Shown: positions 6,404 through 14,639 of the stretch, one piece after another | How positions within the stretch are numbered: position 1 is the first letter of the stretch | Layout: the number at the start of each line of letters is the position of its first letter | Assembly (NCBI GenBank): GCA_020442915.1 | Contig: JAGRJD010000097.1 | Location: forward strand, 773 to 33,480 | Direction of reading: 5' to 3' | Length of the DNA: 32,708 nt | Source: Thiothrix sp. | GTDB taxonomy: Bacteria; Pseudomonadota; Gammaproteobacteria; Thiotrichales; Thiotrichaceae | Position numbers and translations under genes: made by a program | The notes under the pieces: model-generated | Told to the model about the DNA's origin: nothing | The model's input: the letters and a program-made list of their open reading frames with translations, nothing else | Databases searched by the model: none

Positions 6404-9151
6404 ATGAGCAGGTTATCACGGGTTGAAATCATCGGGGCCGGGCCGGCAGGACTGTATACAGCCATTCTGCTGCGGCGTCTGCTGCCCGACGTACAGGTAG
6501 GTGTGACAGAGCAGAATCCGCCTGGGGCGACATTCGGATTCGGGGTGGTGTTCTCGGATCAGGCCCTGGATTTTCTCAATGCCGATGACCCGGAAACCCA
6601 TGCACTGGTGACGCCCCACATGCAGCGCTGGCACAATATGACCCTGAATCATCCGCAGGGGCAGGTCATTCTGGATGGCGTCGGTTTCTCGGCCATCGGA
6701 CGTCTGGAGCTGATTGAAATCCTGCGCCAGCGGGCTCAGGCACTGGGGGTTTTATTGCGTTTCGGAACCCCGGTGGTGGCTGTGGATGAGCGGGAGGCCG
6801 ACCTGATCATCGGGGCTGACGGCCTGAATTCGCTGGTGCGGCGCACGTTCGAGGCTGAGTTCCAGCCGACAATGGCGCATTTCAGCAACCACTTTGCCTG
6901 GTTCGGGGCCACCATCCCGTTTGATACCCTGACCCAGACCTTTATCGAGACGGACAAAGGCCCCCTCAATGCACATCACTACCGCTATGCCCCGGAGCGC
7001 AGCACTTTCATTGTCGAGTGCAGTGATGCGGTTTACCGGGCCTGTGGTTTTGATGGCATGGATGAAGCGCACAGTGCCCGTGTCTGTTCCGGACTGTTTG
7101 CCGACGTGCTTCAGGGAACAGCCCTGGTCACCAACAAGTCGATGTGGCGGCAGTTCCCGCAGCTGTGGTGTAACAACTGGGTGAGCGGGCGCCATGTACT
7201 CCTGGGGGATGCGGTGCATACGGCACATTTCTCCATCGGCTCGGGAACCCGGCTGGCGATGGAAGATGCCATTGCCCTGGTGCATGCGCTGGCGGCGCAT
7301 CCGGAGCTTGATCAGGCACTGGCCGCCTATAACCGGGAGCGCCCGCCGATCGCCCGCAAGATTGTGGATGCAGCCAATACTTCCGCCCACTGGTACGAGT
7401 CCTTCGGTGACAAAATGAAGCTGCCACCACTGGAATTCGGCTTTGATTACATCACCCGCTCGGGACGGGTTGACAGGGCACGGCTGCGCCGGCTGGCTCC
7501 CGGTTTTATGGCCCGTTATGAAGCGGAAACCGCCACTGCCGGGGTAACGATTGCCGATCCGGTACCGGATACGGTGCCCGGTGCGCGCCAGCTGGGATTC
7601 AACAAACACGAACACCCGAATTGTGCCGCCATGCTGTGGCAGAACCTGGAGCGCAACCCGGATAAGGCAGCCCTGGTCGGGCCGGCGGGGTCGCTGACTT
7701 ACCGGGAGCTGATCGCTGAGGCCGGGCGCTGGGGTAATGCCTTCAAGGCAGCCGGACTGGCGCAGGGTGAGCGTATTGCCTTCTTTCTGGATGATACACC
7801 GGTCTATCCGGCAGCTTTTTTCGGGGCAGTGCGGGCCGGTTTTGTCCCGGTACTGCTGAATATCCAGACCAGGGCGGATGTCCTGAATTACTTCCTGCAG
7901 GATTCCGGTGCCCGGATTGCACTCACTGAGGCAGCATTAAGCACGCATTTCGGGGCGGAAACCCGCCAGGGGACGGCGCTGGAAACCGTGGTGGTGGTGA
8001 ATGGTCAGGCTGGCGCTGCCGATAGCGGCTTTGTGCCGCTCGGTACTTTCCTGCAGGGCCAGCCGGTGGCACTGGATGCGGCGGATACCACGGCGGATGA
8101 CATGGCATTCTGGATGTACTCCTCCGGCTCCACCGGGCGGCCCAAAGGCATTGTGCATCTGCAGCATGACATGGCCTATACCCAGGCGTCATTCGGTGCC
8201 CATGTCTTGAAACTGCGCCCGGATGACATCTGTTTTTCGGTGCCCAAAACCTATTTTGCCTACGGTTTCGGTAATTCGGTCACCTTTCCGTTTGCTGTCG
8301 GGGCAACCACCCTGTACCTGCCGGGCCAGCCGAGTGCGGATTCGGTACTGGATGCCATCGAGACCTACCGTCCAAGCGTGTTTTTCGGACTGCCCACCCT
8401 GTATACCGCCCTGGCACGCCACCCCGGTGTTGAAGCGCGTGACCTGTCTTCGCTGCGCCAGTCCATGTCGGCAGCTGAGGTCCTGTCCGAAGACATCTAC
8501 CAGGCCTGGAAGCGGCTGGTGGGGCATGGCCCTACGGAGGGGCTGGGGTCTACCGAGCTGCTGCATGTCTACCTGTCCAACCGGCTGGATGATCACCGCA
8601 TCGGGGCAGCCGGTGCCTGTGTGCCGGGTTATGAGGTACGGCTGGAGACACCGTCCGGCCAGCCGGTCCCCGCCGGTGAGGATGGCATCATGCTGGTACG
8701 CGGTCAGTCGTCGGCACCGTGCTACTGGAACCGTCCGGATAAAACCCGTGCCACCATGCAGGGCGAATGGATCAATACCGGTGACCGCTTCATCGAGCGT
8801 GAGGGTTATTATTATTTTCAGGGCCGGGCTGATGACCTGATCAAGGTTTCAGGGCAGTGGGTCTGGCCGCTGGAGGTGGAGCGCTGCCTGAATGAGCACC
8901 CGGATGTGCATGAATGCGCGGTGCTGGCGCATACCCTGGCTGACCGGCGCATGGCTTTGCGGGCGGTGGTGGTTCTGGTGGAGGGCCGGGTGGCGGATGA
9001 GGCGCAGACCCGGACCTTGCGGGAATACGTGAAATCCGTGCTCACCCCTTACAAATCCCCGCGCCTGTTTGAGTATCCGGCCACCCTGCCCAAAACCGGC
9101 ACCGGGAAAATCGACCGGCAGGCGCTGATGAATCACCACCCGGAGGTGTAA
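6404..9151 (+). CDS. Fusion enzyme: aryl-CoA FAD monooxygenase plus benzoate-CoA-ligase-type aryl-CoA ligase
   Basis: A 915-residue protein. Residues 1-~395 resemble the flavin part of salicylyl-CoA 5-hydroxylase and 2-aminobenzoyl-CoA monooxygenase: the FAD-binding IIGAGPAG (residues 9-16), FGFGVVFSD, and VLLGDAVHTAHFSIGSGT (near 265-282). Residues ~403-915 are an adenylate-forming ligase of the benzoate-CoA ligase group: YSSGSTGRPKG (near 571), GLGSTELLH, the hinge GRADDLIKVSGQW, and the catalytic Lys in TGTGKID near 901. The predicted reaction is activation of an aromatic acid to its CoA thioester and then ring hydroxylation by the same polypeptide. The start at 6404 is set by GGAGG 8 bases upstream; an ATG at 6389 has none. 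The acid is unknown (benzoate, salicylate and anthranilate are possible). The MATE exporter gene follows after 54 bp. Confidence 0.85.
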   Translation: MSRLSRVEIIGAGPAGLYTAILLRRLLPDVQVGVTEQNPPGATFGFGVVFSDQALDFLNADDPETHALVTPHMQRWHNMTLNHPQGQVILDGVGFSAIGRLELIEILRQRAQALGVLLRFGTPVVAVDEREADLIIGADGLNSLVRRTFEAEFQPTMAHFSNHFAWFGATIPFDTLTQTFIETDKGPLNAHHYRYAPERSTFIVECSDAVYRACGFDGMDEAHSARVCSGLFADVLQGTALVTNKSMWRQFPQLWCNNWVSGRHVLLGDAVHTAHFSIGSGTRLAMEDAIALVHALAAHPELDQALAAYNRERPPIARKIVDAANTSAHWYESFGDKMKLPPLEFGFDYITRSGRVDRARLRRLAPGFMARYEAETATAGVTIADPVPDTVPGARQLGFNKHEHPNCAAMLWQNLERNPDKAALVGPAGSLTYRELIAEAGRWGNAFKAAGLAQGERIAFFLDDTPVYPAAFFGAVRAGFVPVLLNIQTRADVLNYFLQDSGARIALTEAALSTHFGAETRQGTALETVVVVNGQAGAADSGFVPLGTFLQGQPVALDAADTTADDMAFWMYSSGSTGRPKGIVHLQHDMAYTQASFGAHVLKLRPDDICFSVPKTYFAYGFGNSVTFPFAVGATTLYLPGQPSADSVLDAIETYRPSVFFGLPTLYTALARHPGVEARDLSSLRQSMSAAEVLSEDIYQAWKRLVGHGPTEGLGSTELLHVYLSNRLDDHRIGAAGACVPGYEVRLETPSGQPVPAGEDGIMLVRGQSSAPCYWNRPDKTRATMQGEWINTGDRFIEREGYYYFQGRADDLIKVSGQWVWPLEVERCLNEHPDVHECAVLAHTLADRRMALRAVVVLVEGRVADEAQTRTLREYVKSVLTPYKSPRLFEYPATLPKTGTGKIDRQALMNHHPEV

Positions 9152-9205
9152 TGGTAATGGCCGGGCAGTTTCCGCATCATCCTCTCGCCGGTACAGCCAG
9201 TACCC

Positions 9206-10549
9206 ATGAGTGACCTGACTGACTGGCCCCGGACTGCCCGCGCCTGGCGCTGGCGGGTATTGAACCTGTCCTGGCCGATCATCCTTTCCACCCTGTCCGT
9301 GCCGCTGGTCGGTATCGTGGATACGGCGGTGGTCGGGCGGCTGGATGATCCGGCCTATCTGGCAGCAGTAGCCATCGGGGCGGTGATTTTCAGCAGCGTC
9401 TTCTGGGTTTTCGGCTTTCTGCGCATGGGAACCACCGGTTTTGTAGCCCAGGCGCAGGGTGCGGACGGGCAGGGGGTGGGACTGGCCCTGATACGTCCGC
9501 TGCTGCTGGCGCTGGCACTGGGTGGTGCACTCATCCTGCTGCAGGGGCCTGTGGGCCGGGTGGCTTTCGGGCTGATGAATCCCGAGGCCGCGATTGCAGG
9601 GCATGCCCACACGTATTTTTCCATCCGTATCTGGAGTGCGCCGGCCACTTTTATCAATTACACCCTGCTGGGCTGCCTGATCGGGCTGCAGCAGATGCGG
9701 CTGGCCCTGTTGCTGCAGCTGGTACTGAACCTGACCAATATCGTGCTGGATGTCGTGCTGGTATGGTATTTTCAGGCCGGTGTTGCGGGCGTCGCGCTGG
9801 CATCGGTACTGAGTGAGTACCTGGCTGCCGGTGTCGGGTTGTGGCTGGTGCGGGGCTGGCTGTACCGGCCGGAGCGGGCCGCCCTGCTGGACCCGCAGGC
9901 ATGGCGGCGCCTGCTGGTGGTGAATGGTGATCTGTTCATCCGCACCCTGTTTCTGACCAGTGCCTTTTTCTTTTTCACCCGGCAGGGGGCCCAGCTGGGG
10001 ATGGAGGTGGTGGCGGCCAATGCCATCCTGCTGAATATGCTGCAGCTGATTGCCTACGGGCTGGACGGGTTCGCCCATGCGGCGGAAGCCTTGACGGGGA
10101 GCGCTTACGGCGCCCGGAACCGCCGGGCCTTTCTGCAGGCTGCGCGTGCCAGCACCGAACTGGCGCTGTTGGTGGCAGCCGGTATCAGCCTGGTGTATGC
10201 CGGGTTCGGCCATGCCATTATCGGCCTGATGACGGACATTCCTGCCGTGCTGGCGGTGGCGGACCAGTACCGCTGGTGGCTGGTACTGGCGCCATGGGTG
10301 GCGGTCTGGAGCTATCAGCTGGATGGCATTTATATCGGTGCCACGGAAACACGGCTGATGCGCAACACCGTGGGGCTGGCCTTGCTGGCGTATGTGCTTG
10401 TGACCCTGGCATGGCTGCCTTATGGCGGCAACCATGCCCTGTGGGGGGCATTGATGCTGTTTCTGCTGCTGCGGGGCCTGGGGCTGGCGCTTTATTTCCC
10501 GCAGCTGGTACCGGCAGCGCTGGGCGCTCAGGGGGGCCGGGCTGACTGA
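9206..10549 (+). CDS. MATE family efflux transporter, DinF-like
   Basis: A 447-residue inner-membrane protein with about 12 hydrophobic segments. The N-terminal LSWPIILSTLSVPLVGIVDT and GFLRMGTTGFVAQAQGA match the DinF branch of the MATE (multidrug and toxic compound extrusion) family, which exports organic compounds in exchange for protons or sodium. It is 54 bp downstream of the aryl-CoA fusion enzyme on the same strand and is likely co-transcribed, so it might export an aromatic substrate or by-product; that is inference. It converges on the MttB-family gene, whose stop codon is 48 bp away. Confidence 0.88.
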   Translation: MSDLTDWPRTARAWRWRVLNLSWPIILSTLSVPLVGIVDTAVVGRLDDPAYLAAVAIGAVIFSSVFWVFGFLRMGTTGFVAQAQGADGQGVGLALIRPLLLALALGGALILLQGPVGRVAFGLMNPEAAIAGHAHTYFSIRIWSAPATFINYTLLGCLIGLQQMRLALLLQLVLNLTNIVLDVVLVWYFQAGVAGVALASVLSEYLAAGVGLWLVRGWLYRPERAALLDPQAWRRLLVVNGDLFIRTLFLTSAFFFFTRQGAQLGMEVVAANAILLNMLQLIAYGLDGFAHAAEALTGSAYGARNRRAFLQAARASTELALLVAAGISLVYAGFGHAIIGLMTDIPAVLAVADQYRWWLVLAPWVAVWSYQLDGIYIGATETRLMRNTVGLALLAYVLVTLAWLPYGGNHALWGALMLFLLLRGLGLALYFPQLVPAALGAQGGRAD

Positions 10550-10597
10550 CTGTCATCCCCGCTGCCGCTATCCGGAGGCAGTCCTGCCGTCTGCGGA

Positions 10598-12151
10598 TCA
10601 GGCCGGCGGCTCCAGTTCCGGCTCATGGGTGCCGAGTGCTTCCTTGCGCCGCTGTACGTAATCTGCCAGTGCCTCCTGCACCCCCTGATCCAGGGGTGGC
10701 GGCTCAAACGTCGCCAGAATCTGCTGCCAGATGGCCGTGGCACGCCGGGTGGCATCCAGCCCTCCGGCCTGCAGCCAGCTTTCATGGTTCTGCCAGTCAC
10801 TCAGAAACGGCTCATAAAATGCTTCCCGGTAGCGCTCACGGGTATGGGCGCAGCCGAAGAAATGCCCACCCGGCCCGACTTCCTGCATGGCTTCCAGCCC
10901 GATTTCGGCCCGGTTGATGGTAACCGGCTGCAGCATGGCACTCATGTGCTGCAGCATTTCGCAGTCGGTCACCACTTTCTCGAACGAGGCCACCAGCCCG
11001 CCCTCCAGCCAGCCCGCCGCATGGTAGATCAGGTTGCCATGCCCCAGTACCGCGCCCCAGAGTGCCATCTGGGTTTCATAGGTCGCCTGCACATCGACGG
11101 CATTGGAGGCATTGCAGGCGCTGGTCCGGTGTGGCAGGCCGTAATGACGTGCCATCTGTCCGCCGGCCATGTTGGCCAGACTGTTTTCCGGGGTGCCGAA
11201 CGCCGGTGCTCCGGAGCGCATGTTGACATTGGAGGTGAAGCCGCCATAGATCGCGGGCGTGCCGGGCCGTACCAGCTGCAGCAGGCAGATGCCGAACAGG
11301 GCTTCCGCATTCTGCTGCACCAGCGCTCCGGCCAGTGTTGCCGGCGTCATCGCTCCCATGAGGGTGAACGGGGTCACGGCCACCGGCTGCCCGAGGCGTG
11401 CCAGCTGGATTGCGCCACAGGCCATGGTGTCATCCAGCCGGCGGGGTGAATTGATGTTGATATTGGTCATTACTGCCGGGCTTTCAGCCAGCTGTTCCAG
11501 CGTCAGTCCGCGTGCCAGTGCACACAGTCGCGCTCCATCCAGCACCCGTCCGGCACCGATGCCGGGTACAAAGAAGGGCTTGTCACTGAGTGTCAGGTTG
11601 GCGAGGGTGGTATCAAGATGCCGGGTATTGGGGGCCAGATCGGTGGGGGCGGTGGCCTGATTGCCGAAAAAACCGATGACATTGAAAAACTGCCCCAGGC
11701 AGATAAGGCGGCGGTAATCCGCCATATTGCCCATGCGGCGCCCGTTGATGGCATCGTGCACATTCGGTGGCCCCGACACCAGCCCGAACTGGATCACGTC
11801 CCCGCCCACCGGCAGGGTATTGTCGGGGTTACGCGGGGTGACACGGAACCGTGACGGTGCCTGCGCAATGCTTTCCATGACCAGTCCGCGCTCCAGGCGC
11901 ACCACACCAGCGGCATCCACGCTGGCTCCGGCTTCACGGAAGACCCGCTGCCCCGTTTCCCCCATCACCTCGATACCCTGCTGCTCCAGCAGCTCCATGC
12001 TGGCATCGTGGATCAGGCTGATCTGCTCTTCATCCAGTGCGGCGATAGGGGCAAAACGGTTATGCAACACGCGCCGCTCCAGCTGTGGAAAACGGATTTC
12101 CGGTTTTCCGGCACTGCGCTGACGCCGGCCACGGCGGCTGGTCTGGGTCAT
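10598..12151 (-). CDS. MttB-family corrinoid methyltransferase (non-pyrrolysine)
   Basis: A 517-residue member of the trimethylamine methyltransferase family: FFVPGIGAGRVLDGARLCAL, PAIYGGFTSNVNMRSGAPAF and EVGPGGHFFGCAHTRERY are typical. The frame is read without any in-frame amber codon, so this is a pyrrolysine-free homologue like the glycine betaine methyltransferases, not a true trimethylamine enzyme. The start is taken at 12151 because AGGA lies 8 bases upstream; two earlier in-frame ATGs lack such a site. The basic N-terminus (SRRGRRQR) is common in this branch. It stands divergent, with a 133-bp gap, to a GlxA-type regulator, a group that often controls quaternary-amine catabolism. No corrinoid protein or reactivase gene is in the window, so the methyl acceptor is unknown. 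Confidence 0.85.
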   Translation of the reverse strand: MTQTSRRGRRQRSAGKPEIRFPQLERRVLHNRFAPIAALDEEQISLIHDASMELLEQQGIEVMGETGQRVFREAGASVDAAGVVRLERGLVMESIAQAPSRFRVTPRNPDNTLPVGGDVIQFGLVSGPPNVHDAINGRRMGNMADYRRLICLGQFFNVIGFFGNQATAPTDLAPNTRHLDTTLANLTLSDKPFFVPGIGAGRVLDGARLCALARGLTLEQLAESPAVMTNININSPRRLDDTMACGAIQLARLGQPVAVTPFTLMGAMTPATLAGALVQQNAEALFGICLLQLVRPGTPAIYGGFTSNVNMRSGAPAFGTPENSLANMAGGQMARHYGLPHRTSACNASNAVDVQATYETQMALWGAVLGHGNLIYHAAGWLEGGLVASFEKVVTDCEMLQHMSAMLQPVTINRAEIGLEAMQEVGPGGHFFGCAHTRERYREAFYEPFLSDWQNHESWLQAGGLDATRRATAIWQQILATFEPPPLDQGVQEALADYVQRRKEALGTHEPELEPPA

Positions 12152-12214
12152 GGAAATATCCTGTGTCATGTCGGTGAGTGGTTGCCGGGAGCACCTGTCC
12201 GGGCACATCGGGCA

Positions 12215-12241
12215 CTGGCATTATCAACCGCTGGCTGGCAT
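12215..12241. promoter_or_regulatory. Direct repeat CTGGCAT, candidate AraC-type operator
   Basis: Two copies of CTGGCAT start at 12215 and 12235, exactly 20 bp (two helix turns) apart, in the gap between the divergent mttB-family gene and the GlxA-type regulator gene. Direct repeats with this spacing are the usual targets of AraC-family proteins. A second direct repeat, GGGCAC, lies at 12201 and 12210. Confidence 0.4.
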
Positions 12242-12284
12242 GCTGCCTATCACACAAGCGTCATTGTCTGTCAGGAATGGGAGG

Positions 12285-13244
12285 ATGCCGACCCTGCATA
12301 TCAGTTTCTGCCTCTGCACCGGATTGCCGATGTTCGCGCTGGTTTCGGCGCTGGAAGTGCTGCGGCATGCCAACCGCATGAGCGGGCAGGATGCCTATCG
12401 CTGGTCCTTCCTGACCGAGGCCGACACCGTGGTCGAAGACAGCAACGGACTGGTATTGCAGCCGGGCCTGCGCCTGCAGGAAGCCACCCGGACCGACAGG
12501 GTGTTCGTGGTGGCCGGTTTCGGTGCCTGGGAGCTGCAGGTCCCGCAGCTGCAGACCTGGCTCCGGCAGCAGGCCCGGCGTGGCGTGGCACTGGGCGGCA
12601 TTTCCAATGGCAGTTTCGTACTGGCACAGGCCGGCCTGCTGGACGGTTACACCGCCACTGCACACTGGGAGGATTTCAGCAGTTTCTGCGAGCGTTATCC
12701 CGGGGTCCGGGCACGTTACCAGCGTTATGTGATCGACGGCCCGCGCCTGAGCTGCTGCGGGGGAGCCTCCACCCTGGACCTGATGATCGAGGTGGTCCGG
12801 CGCGATCTCGGGGCCGATATTGCCCGCAAGGTAGCACGCCAGATGCTGCTGGATGATTATACCCCCTCCGCTACCGGTCCGACGCTGGTCTGTGATGGCA
12901 GCCACCACCACTCCCCGCGCCTGCAGCGGGTGCTGGGGCTGCTGGAGGCAGACCTTGACGGACGCATGACGGTGGAAAATCTGGCACATGCGGTTGGTCT
13001 CGGACGCCGTGAGCTGTTGCGGGTGGTCCGGCGTGAGACTGGCCGTACGCCGCGCCAGCTGCTGGGCGAGCGACGGCTGGAGCGTGCCCGCTCGCTGGTA
13101 CGCCATTCGACCCTGGCACTGGCCACGGTGGCTGATGCCACCGGTTTCAGTTCACAGTCACACCTGACCCAGCGTTATCGGGAGACCTTTGGCATGACCC
13201 CCGCCGAAGACCGCCGCCGGCATCAGGGCGGGCCGGAATACTGA
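12285..13244 (+). CDS. GlxA family transcriptional regulator (DJ-1/PfpI domain plus AraC HTH)
   Basis: A 319-residue regulator. Residues ~1-180 form a DJ-1/PfpI (amidase-like) sensor domain; the nucleophile-elbow region is GGISNGSFVLAQAGLLDG, with Ser where class-I amidotransferases have Cys, so it is likely a ligand sensor rather than an enzyme. Residues ~220-315 form an AraC-type double helix-turn-helix with the signature LATVADATGFSSQSHLTQRY. Relatives include regulators of choline, glycine betaine and carnitine use. The start at 12285 gives the usual family length; AGGA lies about 9 bases upstream. The frame is open further upstream without a ribosome-binding site. Its divergent position suggests that it controls the MttB-family methyltransferase. 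Confidence 0.85.
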   Translation: MPTLHISFCLCTGLPMFALVSALEVLRHANRMSGQDAYRWSFLTEADTVVEDSNGLVLQPGLRLQEATRTDRVFVVAGFGAWELQVPQLQTWLRQQARRGVALGGISNGSFVLAQAGLLDGYTATAHWEDFSSFCERYPGVRARYQRYVIDGPRLSCCGGASTLDLMIEVVRRDLGADIARKVARQMLLDDYTPSATGPTLVCDGSHHHSPRLQRVLGLLEADLDGRMTVENLAHAVGLGRRELLRVVRRETGRTPRQLLGERRLERARSLVRHSTLALATVADATGFSSQSHLTQRYRETFGMTPAEDRRRHQGGPEY

Positions 13245-13331
13245 AAGTGCGTCTGAAGCTTGAAGGGCTGCTGTCTGCACGAATCCGGCACGAAAGAATA
13301 CCCATGTGTTTTTCGCTGTGATTTGAACCTT

Positions 13332-13361
13332 TTGCAATCAACCCCGACATACGGTTATAGT
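13332..13361 (+). promoter_or_regulatory. Sigma-70-like promoter of the lipoprotein gene
   Basis: TTGCAA at 13332-13337 and TATAGT at 13356-13361, spaced 18 bp, about 40 bp before the start codon at 13403. The stretch around it is AT-richer than its surroundings. Confidence 0.55.
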
Positions 13362-13402
13362 CACAGGCTCAAGTCATGTAAAAAAATAAGGGCTACAACC
13401 AA

Positions 13403-14551
13403 ATGAACAAATACAGATTAAACAGATGTACCTTGCCCGTTCTGGGCATACTGGGGCTGCTGGGCGGATGTACCATTGGTACACCTTATGGCACTTACGG
13501 CTATATTCCTTCTGCCAACCCGAATGTATCGTCCCCCGTTGCCACGGCTTCAACGCCCGTTTATACCACACCGCCTGCGACCATCGTCGCCGCTTCGGTG
13601 CACAGCGCCAGCCCGGTGGTGCCGGCTGCCACGCCGCTGGCCCAGACTCCACAGGTCCTGACGCCTCCGACCCTGTCGCCCGAAGTCAATACCGCGCTCC
13701 CCCCTGCCACTGCGTCAGCCGGTCGCAGCACTGCCGGCACCACCGCCACGGCTGCAGCAACCACAATGGCCACACCCGTAGCGACTGCAGCCGCCGCCGG
13801 CGTCGGGGCCACGGTACCAGACCAGAAGCTGGGCTGGGTAGCGGAAAAAATCTACAAAAATGAAATTGGTGCCGATGAAAACCAGCTGGTGAGCTGGAAT
13901 GGCAGCGAAAACTTTGTTTCACTCGGTATCGGGCGTTTTATCTGGTATCCGGCTTCCCGGCGCGGAGCCTATACCGAAACCTTCCCGGCCCTGATGGATT
14001 ACGTCAGCGCCAAGGGGGTGCAGATGCCGGCCTGGCTGGCGGCCAGACGCAGCAAGGGCAGTCCCTGGGCGGATGAAGCGGCCTTCAACAGCGCCCGCAA
14101 TGACCGTGAAATGCTGGAGCTGCGCCAGCTCATGAAGCAGACCCTGCCACTCCAGGTCGGGTTCCTGAACCAGCGTCTGCAACGCGCCATTCCGGAGATG
14201 ATGCGCCAGTTGCCGACGGATGAGCGCGAGCGGGTGATGACAAATTATCAGATCATGACCCGCAGCCAGGGGGGTATCTATCCGGTGCTGGACTACCTCC
14301 AGTTCAAGGGTGAAGGCACCAATCCCCGTGAGCGCTACAATGGCAAGGGCTGGGGCCTGATGCAGGTACTGCAGGGAATGGAGAATGTACAGCCGGGGCC
14401 GGGGGCACTGGCGGAGTTCATGCGTTCGGCAGATGAAGTGCTGGTCACGCGTATTGCCAATTCACCGGCTGACCGGCGTGAAGCACGCTGGCTGAACAGC
14501 TGGCAGCAGCGCCTGCGCACTTATCATCCCACCAGTGTGGCACAGCGCTAA
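13403..14551 (+). CDS. Lipoprotein with an uncharacterised, possibly lysozyme-like C-terminal domain
   Basis: A 382-residue lipoprotein. The signal peptide ends in the lipobox LLGGC with the lipidated Cys23. Residues ~25-140 are a flexible Ala/Thr/Pro-rich linker. From about residue 143 a folded domain begins: GWVAEKIYKNEIGADEN, then FVSLGIGRFIWYPASRR and TFPALMDYV. I recall this pattern from conserved hypothetical exported proteins. The early Glu after the helix and the following GIGRFIWY are reminiscent of lysozyme-like folds, but this is a resemblance only. With a Thr after the Cys, the protein would likely go to the outer membrane. It has its own promoter and converges on the lipase gene. 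Confidence 0.65.
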   Translation: MNKYRLNRCTLPVLGILGLLGGCTIGTPYGTYGYIPSANPNVSSPVATASTPVYTTPPATIVAASVHSASPVVPAATPLAQTPQVLTPPTLSPEVNTALPPATASAGRSTAGTTATAAATTMATPVATAAAAGVGATVPDQKLGWVAEKIYKNEIGADENQLVSWNGSENFVSLGIGRFIWYPASRRGAYTETFPALMDYVSAKGVQMPAWLAARRSKGSPWADEAAFNSARNDREMLELRQLMKQTLPLQVGFLNQRLQRAIPEMMRQLPTDERERVMTNYQIMTRSQGGIYPVLDYLQFKGEGTNPRERYNGKGWGLMQVLQGMENVQPGPGALAEFMRSADEVLVTRIANSPADRREARWLNSWQQRLRTYHPTSVAQR

Positions 14552-14571
14552 GCCGGATTTTTCACCCGGCT
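14551..14571 (+). terminator. Possible hairpin at the end of the lipoprotein gene
   Basis: Arms AGCCGG (14551-14556) and CCGGCT (14566-14571) with a T-rich loop, starting in the stop codon. There is no downstream U-run, so it is at best a weak or Rho-assisted end. Confidence 0.3.
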
Positions 14572-14639
14572 GCTGACCCGCCATGGACGGATGCATTCCG
14601 CCCATGGCTTCTTCAAGGGATTTCACGGGGGCAGCCGTG

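Noticed and set aside
8849..10435. Long minus-strand open frame (528 codons) opposite the ligase end and the MATE gene
   Set aside because: The protein is rich in Gln, His, Pro and Arg with no recognisable domain, while the plus strand carries two well-recognised genes; it is a shadow frame of GC-rich DNA.
10598..12151. Pyrrolysine-containing trimethylamine methyltransferase
   Set aside because: The frame has no in-frame amber codon, so it is a pyrrolysine-free homologue.
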